Assembly: GCA_029255685.2 (NCBI GenBank)
Contig: CM055317.2
Location: 15,083,501-15,147,500, forward strand
Direction: 5' to 3'
DNA: 64,000 nucleotides
From: Silene conica
Taxonomy: Eukaryota; Streptophyta; Magnoliopsida; Caryophyllales; Caryophyllaceae
The notes under the pieces are model-generated. The model was not told where the DNA came from. It saw nothing but the letters and a program-made list of their open reading frames with translations, and searched no databases. Below, piece by piece: positions 58,074 through 64,000 of this stretch (its first letter is position 1; each line of letters starts with the position of its first letter). The translations under genes and the position numbers were made by a program.

Positions 58074-58411
58074 TCAGATTTTGGGTTTTGATGAAATCGT
58101 TTTTGTCGGAGTCGTATAACAAGAGGATATCTCAGATGTACTATCCTCATCCACTCCAAGTCCCCAATTAGGATCAGTTTCAGAGGTGCTATAATACGGA
58201 CTGACGTCTTCTGCCGTCCCGAGAGAGGAGGACGACTCAAGATTGTCGACTTCTGATCCCGAATCCTTAAATACTTCGTCAGGGTCCAGATCTGGATTAT
58301 ACTCATCATGAACCTCAAAATTTTCAACAACAAGTCGGGTTTCTCTGGGGAACCCTCAACTACTTCAGCCACCAAGTCGGATTTTTTCGGAGTTTCATTT
58401 TTTTTGTCCAT
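58074..58411 (-). pseudogene. Acidic ORF of unknown function inside the mariner element
   Basis: Starts MDKKNETPKKSDLV; after a frame change near 58330 a clearly protein-like acidic frame follows (ETRLVVENFEVHDEY, NPDLDPDEVFKDSGSEVDN, ESSSSLGTAEDV, ending TISSKPKI). The composition (Asp/Glu/Ser-rich) and the lack of stops in that frame suggest former coding. I do not recognise it. It might be a second element-encoded protein or captured host sequence. Confidence 0.5.
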
Positions 58412-58939
58412 AATGGAGTGATTTTATATAGAAGAAAAGGGAGGAGTGATTTTATATGGAAAAAAAAGATGAATGATTTTTATATGAATAAAAAGATGAA
58501 TGAAAAAATGGAGAAGTAGAAAAGGGAGGACAAAAAAATGAAAATGGAGTAGGTAAGAAATGGAAATGAAAATGGAGTAGGTAAGAAATGAAAATGAAAA
58601 GAGTATGAAGTGGTGGCTACGGATAGATAGAGGAGTATGGTTTGATGGAGTGACTTTATAAATCAAAGAATTTGTTACCGTTTGATTTTGTAATCTGGAG
58701 TATAAATCTAAATTTTTGTTACCGTTTCATTTGGAAAAATGGAGTATTAATGTGATTTTATGGGATTTGTTGAATAATTAATTTCAGTCAATAGTACAAC
58801 TTTCAAGGATTAAAATAACATAAAGTTGAGGGTAGAATAGTAATTTAATTAAAAAAAGTTGTGCAGAAAAAGTAAGGTAAAGAATCAGTTGAAACGGCTC
58901 AAAAAGGAAAACGTAAAGAAACCGTTGAGACGGAGGGAG

Positions 58940-59486
58940 TATTAGATATAAACCATTTTACATTATATTTGATTTGATTTCAATGAATCTTATCGTCATA
59001 ATATATGTGCATAAAAATGGTGACATATTAGACAAAAATAAAATTGCCTAATATGTCACCATTTTTATTCATAGGCCGCAACAAAATCAAGCTAAATACA
59101 AGTTACAGTTCATATTACAAGATATGTACTTTATCGTTAAATATGTGACCAATTTAAAAATGGTGACATTTTGTTGAATGATATAAACATACAGTTGCAT
59201 TAGAGAAACTTAATAAACATCGCAACATGTTCATAAATTATTCAATATGTCACCCTATGTTGCCATTTCACACAATACCATTAGAATATACAAATGAAAA
59301 CAATTATCCTTAATATGGTCATATATTATATTTTGGAACGTGTTTATCTAAATTTTATCATGTGACAATTTGAAGAGCATAAGTTATTATTTTCAGTTAA
59401 TTAATATGTGTGAGGTAAATAGAATACACCCTGTTAAATATGGTCCCAAATATTAGGAAATTGAAACGTGGTCTCAGCCTCAGACT
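58940..59486. other. AT-rich spacer
   Basis: Repeated GGTGACATATTA-like motifs in both orientations, also found at 54840-55680 and so on both sides of the mariner insertion. No gene. Confidence 0.5.
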
Positions 59487-60400
59487 CACTACTACAGATA
59501 TGAGCTTTAACAACGGTTATTAACCGTTGTAATATAAAAAAGCGGACGTTGTTAAAGCCTCCGTTGTTAAAGGTTTTAACAACGGTCCCTAATTATTACC
59601 ATAATTGTTGTTAAAAGTATTAACAATGGCTCATCACCGTTGTTATTAGGTTCTTGTTGTTGTGGAAGGTGTCAATGATTTTTGGTGGGAAAGTTATCAC
59701 AACGGCTATTTGTCTCAAACCCGTTGCTATAGTTTTGCCGGGAAATTTATAACAGCGAGTAAGTTTTAAGAAATCGTTGTGAAAAGCTTTTAACAACGGG
59801 TAAAAACCGTTGTTATTAGGTTCATGCCGTTGTGGAAGGTGTCAATGATTTTTGGTGGGAAAGTTATCACAACGGCTATGTGTCTCAAACCCGTTGTAAG
59901 TAGTTTTGCCGGGAAATTTATAACAACGGGTAAGTTTCAAGGAACCGTTGTTAAAATCTTTTAACAACGGGTAAAAACCGTTGTTATTAGGTTCCTGCGT
60001 TGTTGAAGGTGTCAATGATTTTTGGTGGGAAAGTTATCACAACGGCTATTTGTCTTAAACCTGTTGCTATAGTTTTGCCGGGAAATTTATAACAACGGGT
60101 ATGATTAGGGTTTAGGGTTTGGGGTTTAGGGTTTTAGGTGGGAAAGTTATCACAACGGTTATGTGCTTGAAACCCGTTGTTATTGGTTTTGGTGGGAAAG
60201 ATTTATCAACGGTTATGTGTAGTGAAACTGTTATTTCTATCTATTCTTTTTCGCTCTTCATCTCTGAAACTGTTTCTGGAAGAAGTAGCACATATTTGAT
60301 TAATCATAAAATTTGTGTAGAAGGTGTTTATTTTCCAGAAAAAAAATTAGGGACAATGAAGGGGTCATTTATTTTCCAGAAACGTTTGTAGACGTCTGAT
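59487..60400 (+). mobile_element. CACTA (En/Spm) terminus with subterminal repeats
   Basis: Starts CACTACTACAGATATGAGC, a CACTA-type terminus, followed by dense AACAACGG/CCGTTGTT motifs in both orientations, as expected for the transposase-binding subterminal region. No transposase ORF and no inverted TGTAGTAGTG end in the window, so the element is truncated or its other end was lost. The right boundary is where the repeat motif stops. Confidence 0.8.
59640..60110 (+). repeat. 170-bp tandem repeat in the CACTA subterminal region
   Basis: GTCAATGATTTTTGGTGGGA recurs at 59671, 59841 and 60011 (period 170 bp), with CAACGG motifs at matching places. A partial unit continues to about 60230. Confidence 0.93.
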
Positions 60401-61009
60401 ATGCCTCTCCCCCTATAGTACCCCCTTCTTCCTCCTTGTACTCCTCCCCTCTTCCCAACACCATTGTGTGATTAGACGTCTCCATGTTTAAATAGTGTGA
60501 TTATGTGAGTAGATTAACAGAGAAATAAAAAGAGAAAGAAGGGTTAGAAATTTATTTACTTACTTAGCAGGTAGCCTCATATATTTTAATAAAAGCGAAG
60601 GAGAGCATTAGTTAGTTATATTAGTAGTTAAAATAGAGTATATAGTATTTTGAGAATGGCACACATAGTTCATAGTATTCTTATCAATTAATCCGAATAT
60701 ATAAACAAGTGAACTCGATACGATGATATTGTAATCTATTATTTAATTTAATAAAAATAATCAAATATAACAATCGTAGGAAAAGAAAATGAACCAAAAA
60801 TGTAACAATCAGGCTAAAACTAGCAACAATTGCCAACAAAATTTCAACCGTATCAATTAAAAGTAAAATGTAAAAAAATATCAATCTAAAAAGGGTCATA
60901 ATTATGGAATTTGTTAAAACTTTTGATAAAAAATAAATAAATCACAACATGACAAGATCTTGATTATATCAACAAAAAATTATACTCCAAACAAGTCTAA
61001 GGGTAACAT
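60401..61009. other. AT-rich intergenic stretch
   Basis: No feature recognised. Confidence 0.5.
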
Positions 61010-61180
61010 TATTGGTCGGACTGACCAAAGTCTTAAAACTCTGCCACATTAGCTTTCCACTAACTTTTATTATTTCTTTATTGTTCAGACTCACCTCATA
61101 CTCACCCAAAACTTTATACATTATCCGTCAGACTCACCTCAAAGTCTACTTTTTCGATCATTTCACTCTTTCTTTTTACA
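61010..61180. repeat. Dispersed repeat, second copy of 23562-23730
   Basis: Both copies share CTTTTATTATT and nearby TTCCACTAACTTTTATTATT, then GACTCACCTCA-type runs and ACATTATCC. At 23562 it lies inside the inverted-repeat transposon. Family unknown. Confidence 0.65.
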
Positions 61181-61352
61181 TACTTATTAAAATCTTCTAG
61201 TTTGTAGTTAAACATTATTAATCAAAATCATAAACTTAACTATCATTATATAGCACGCTAAAAAGATTAGTGCATAAACTTGTATAAAAACGTAAACCAC
61301 AAACTATGCTAATTATAAACTTAATAGTTAAAACATTGCATATTAAACATAA

Positions 61353-62920
61353 TTAAACATGACATAATCTTCTAGTTAGTGCCTCCTCCAAAATGAGCCC
61401 AATGTGTTCCACCAAATCGTGCTGCAATTGATGATGTCTTGATCGGTAGCAAAGTCGTGTATGATTTTCAAAGAACCTATCTCGGTTAGCATAGTACTTT
61501 GGAAGTAAACCGTATTCAAATTCAGGCACTGCTCGTGAATTATCGCTTACATCAAATTGAACATTGTTGACAAGATTATTGTCAGCCCTCTCATCTTTTA
61601 TAATCATATTATGGTGTGTTTGGGAACCAAGATTGTATTTTCAAATTTGGATTTGGATAACTTTGCTTGTTTGGCAAACTCATTAGATTTGGATTTAGAA
61701 ATCCAACCAAATTCAAGTAAGGCTAAAATAACCACATTTGAAATCCACCCTCTAACCCCCCTCATTTCCAAATCCTCATTTCACTTTGCAAAACTTCAAA
61801 TGACACATTTCAAATTAAATTCATGTTGCCAAACACTCTCTTAAGTAAGATGATACATGCTTCCATTATATCCCCTACTTCATATTTCTTCCACAAGCGA
61901 ACTGGGGAAGCTATAATCCAAATCTTTTTTTTTTAAAACCCCAAATGCCTGTTCAATATCCTTTCTTGCACTTTCTTGATATCGAGCAAATACTTTTCTT
62001 TTTTCAGACAATAAATCAGATCTATGGATGGTTTTAACAAAAACCGGCCACTCGGGATATATTCCATCTCCAAGTTAGTAGCCATTGTACAAAGTACCAT
62101 TTATTGAAAACTGAACATATGGATTTTGACCTTCTAAAAACTCAATGAATACAGGGGAACGATCAAGCACGTTTATATCGTTGTTAGACCCCGCAACTCC
62201 AAAATAGGCATTCTAAATCTACAAATCGTAAGAAGCAACCACTTTAAGTATGATCATTGGCACAACTTAATCACCTCTTATGTATTGCCCGTGCCAAGCC
62301 ACTAGACACTTTCCCCACGACCAACGCATACAATCAATACTTTCAATCATCCCCGGGAAACCACGTGCTTCATTTACTTGTAGTATTCGTTGGATGTCAT
62401 CGACTGTTGGCCTTCTTAAGTACTCGTCTCCAAAGATCTCAATTATGCCACGGATAAATTTCTTCAAGCACTCAAGCGTCGTTGTTTCAGCAAGCCTCAC
62501 ATATTCATCTACGGCATCACCAGCTATTCCGTAAGCTAATATTTGCGTTGATGCGGTACACTTTTGAATCGAAGATAATGGGTCTCTTCCAGTAGCATCG
62601 ATCATATCCAGGATGAAAATAAGAATAACGATTATTAAGAACATTCACTATACGAAGGAATAAGGGCCTTCCCATCCTAAATCTTCGCCGGAATTGAGCA
62701 TCTGAGTATACTCGATTTGTAGAAAAGTAATCATCCCATAAGCGAGAATAACCTTCTTCACGCTTTATGTCTATGTACGTACGTATTTACGCGTTTTTTC
62801 TTGAGTAGCTTGTACGGTATTGTCTACTAAGTTCATAGTGACATTATCATGCAAATATGAATCATAAATTACATTATATAAATCATCAAAAGTTAGGGGG
62901 AGATCACTAATATCAGACAT
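61353..62920 (-). pseudogene. Second PIF/Harbinger transposase, heavily decayed
   Basis: Starts MSDISDLPLTFDD near 62920. Recognisable blocks: FRRRFRMGRPLFLRIVNVL, then ILAYGIAGDAVDEYVRL, GDEYLRRPTVDDIQRI, GFPGMIESIDCMRWSWG, LGDGIYPEWPVFVK and DIEQAFGVLKK, and a C-terminal HDLVEHIG. Several stops and frameshifts occur, and a Tourist-like MITE (61612-61840) interrupts the region before NMIIKDERAD. Diverged from the transposase at 47716-49048, so a different subfamily. Confidence 0.88.
61612..61840. mobile_element. Tourist-like MITE in the Harbinger transposase pseudogene
   Basis: Ends TGGTGTGTTTGGGAAC and GTTGCCAAACACTCTC are imperfect inverted copies. TTA flanks both sides (61609-61611 and 61841-61843). 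Removing it joins the interrupted transposase block in frame, confirming the insertion. Confidence 0.88.
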
Positions 62921-63029
62921 ATTTTGTTTGTTGGACGTGTTAGAGTTGAAAGAGGAGTTTATGTGTTCAAAGTTCAAACTGGTGAGGAGTTTAGAGTGAG
63001 TAGTTGCACAACAATAATACACCAACTAC

Positions 63030-63180
63030 TACCCAACGACTTTACTACACTTCATTGTTGTTCAAAGATGTTAACCACGCAGTTGAGGCATTTACATTAC
63101 TGCCCAATGACTTCACTACACTTCATTAAATAGAGTTCTACTACATTACTGCCAATGACTTTACTACATTTGATAACAAA
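63030..63180. repeat. CAATGACTTYACTACAYTTCATT repeats between Harbinger ORFs
   Basis: Three imperfect copies of ACTGCCCAATGACTTCACTA (about 63034, 63097 and 63138) in the gap between the second Harbinger transposase and its ORF1. Confidence 0.75.
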
Positions 63181-63263
63181 AGAGTTGTGTTTCAGCTATT
63201 GAATGCAAATTTTTACAACAATACTGCCACAAGCATTTAATACAAATGATAAATAACTATTGC

Positions 63264-64000
63264 TTATTGATTACTCATTAAGATCCCAACCATATATTTT
63301 TTAGCTATTAAATGCAATTTCTTCTTATGGATTAGCTTTTGTAATGGAGTCATCTTACTAACATCAGCACAAAGGAGTTGTGTTTCAAGCTCTTGCTCTT
63401 TCAAATCCGCTAAGCGAGTTGTTGAATGTAACCGTGTTTCTTCAATGCTCTTAGCAACAAAGAGGACATCTTGGTCACTTGCTTTGATTTTTCCCTTCCT
63501 TTTACCATTTTCTAATCGTTTTGCAGCTTGTTGTCCCATAGGGCGCACCTCGTCACCTTCTTCGGCGGATATGTCAACATATCCACCTAATGATGTATAC
63601 TCCCCCATCTACGAGATTTTGTTTCGCTTGGATGAATCATGTTCATCAATATTTTTATGATTGCTTCCTTGATCAAGCCATTTTTATTGTTTACAAACAA
63701 CTTCCTTGACATGAAGATATGAGAATTTAGACTGATAATTATTTTCAAATAGTTGACAAGCGTCGGATAACTTGAAAACATTATCAAACCCGCTTATTTT
63801 CACATACTGAGTATAACAACCTTTGAATTTGTTTACTGCTGCATTTAGAGTCCACCAATGTTATTTACACTAATTTGCTTCTCTTTCAGCTTGATCAAAA
63901 TCTCTATTTTCTTTATAAAAAGATGCTATTTTGCTATAATATACATCGGATGTTTGTCCGGTACCCACTATCTTATCATTTGTAGTGTTTAGCCAAGCTA
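63264..64000 (-). pseudogene. Second PIF/Harbinger ORF1 (Myb/SANT-like), runs off the window
   Basis: 63264-63608 encodes GDEVRPMGQQAAKRLENGKR and a coiled-coil C-terminus (TPLQKLIHKKKLHLI), typical of the Myb/SANT-like partner ORF. Upstream pieces in other frames (AWLNTTNDKIVGTGQTSD near 63990-63940; a NKFKGCY block near 63810) are the SANT-domain side. Stops show decay. Same order and strand as in the element at 47211-52152. Confidence 0.78.

Larger units (their letters stand above)
55698..58939 (+). mobile_element. Full-length mariner-like element (Stowaway-type ends)
   Basis: Inverted ends begin CTCCCTCCGTCTCAACGGTT and match for about 27 bp; TA flanks both sides. 3,242 bp. Contains a DD39D mariner transposase (56288-57706), 33-bp repeats (55977-56073), 27-bp repeats (57785-57919) and a minus-strand acidic ORF (58074-58411). 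The ends are of the type carried by the Stowaway MITEs in this window, so this family is a plausible mobiliser of them. Confidence 0.95.

Noticed and set aside
60100..60140. GGGTTTAGGGTTT telomere-like repeat
   Set aside because: Only a few interrupted units inside the CACTA subterminal region; not a telomere or an interstitial telomeric array of note.

Overview
The window looks like nuclear DNA of a flowering plant. Its host genes are interrupted by spliceosomal introns and belong to plant families: a cinnamoyl-CoA reductase-like SDR, a family-1 UDP-glycosyltransferase of UGT74 type, an AT-hook (AHL) protein and a bZIP60-type ER-stress factor. The rest is almost entirely transposable elements typical of angiosperms. 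The family content fits a eudicot; I do not assign a species. There is no bacterial operon, CRISPR array, tRNA or rRNA gene that I can support.

Layout. 1-2.46 kb: decayed LINE. 3.1-6.75 kb: six-exon CCR-like gene (minus) with two Stowaway MITEs in intron 2. 7.9-12.7 kb: decayed Mutator-like element (MULE) carrying a 5'-truncated RTE-type LINE with a 17-bp target duplication. 13.1-23.1 kb: a small GRF-type zinc-finger gene (minus) split by a young, nearly complete 9.58-kb Ty3/gypsy chromovirus with 2,192-bp LTRs. 23.4-35.3 kb: a gene-free AT-rich block of Helitron-like ends and MITEs. 36.4-39.0 kb: gypsy remnant whose single LTR has a polypurine tract on its left and a primer-binding site on its right, with 19-bp palindromic repeat arrays. 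39.0-39.4 kb: LINE RNase H remnant. 41.1-46.9 kb: gene island with AHL (plus), UGT74-like (minus) and bZIP60-like (minus). 47.2-52.2 kb: PIF/Harbinger element with both of its ORFs and both ends, broken by a 626-bp TRIM. 53.1-54.3 kb: hAT element carrying a Stowaway. 55.7-58.9 kb: full-length but frameshifted mariner element with the same kind of ends as the Stowaway MITEs. 59.5-60.4 kb: CACTA terminus with 170-bp subterminal repeats. 61.3-64 kb: second, more decayed PIF/Harbinger element that runs off the window.

The host genes do not form an obvious pathway. The most informative one is bZIP60. Its exons 2 and 3 join to create two CNGCNGN sites exactly 23 nt apart, the expected target of IRE1 unconventional splicing. 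Removing those 23 nt would replace the membrane-anchored C-terminus with a basic, soluble one. The element insertions can be ordered by nesting, and many are confirmed by target-site duplications read directly from the sequence.
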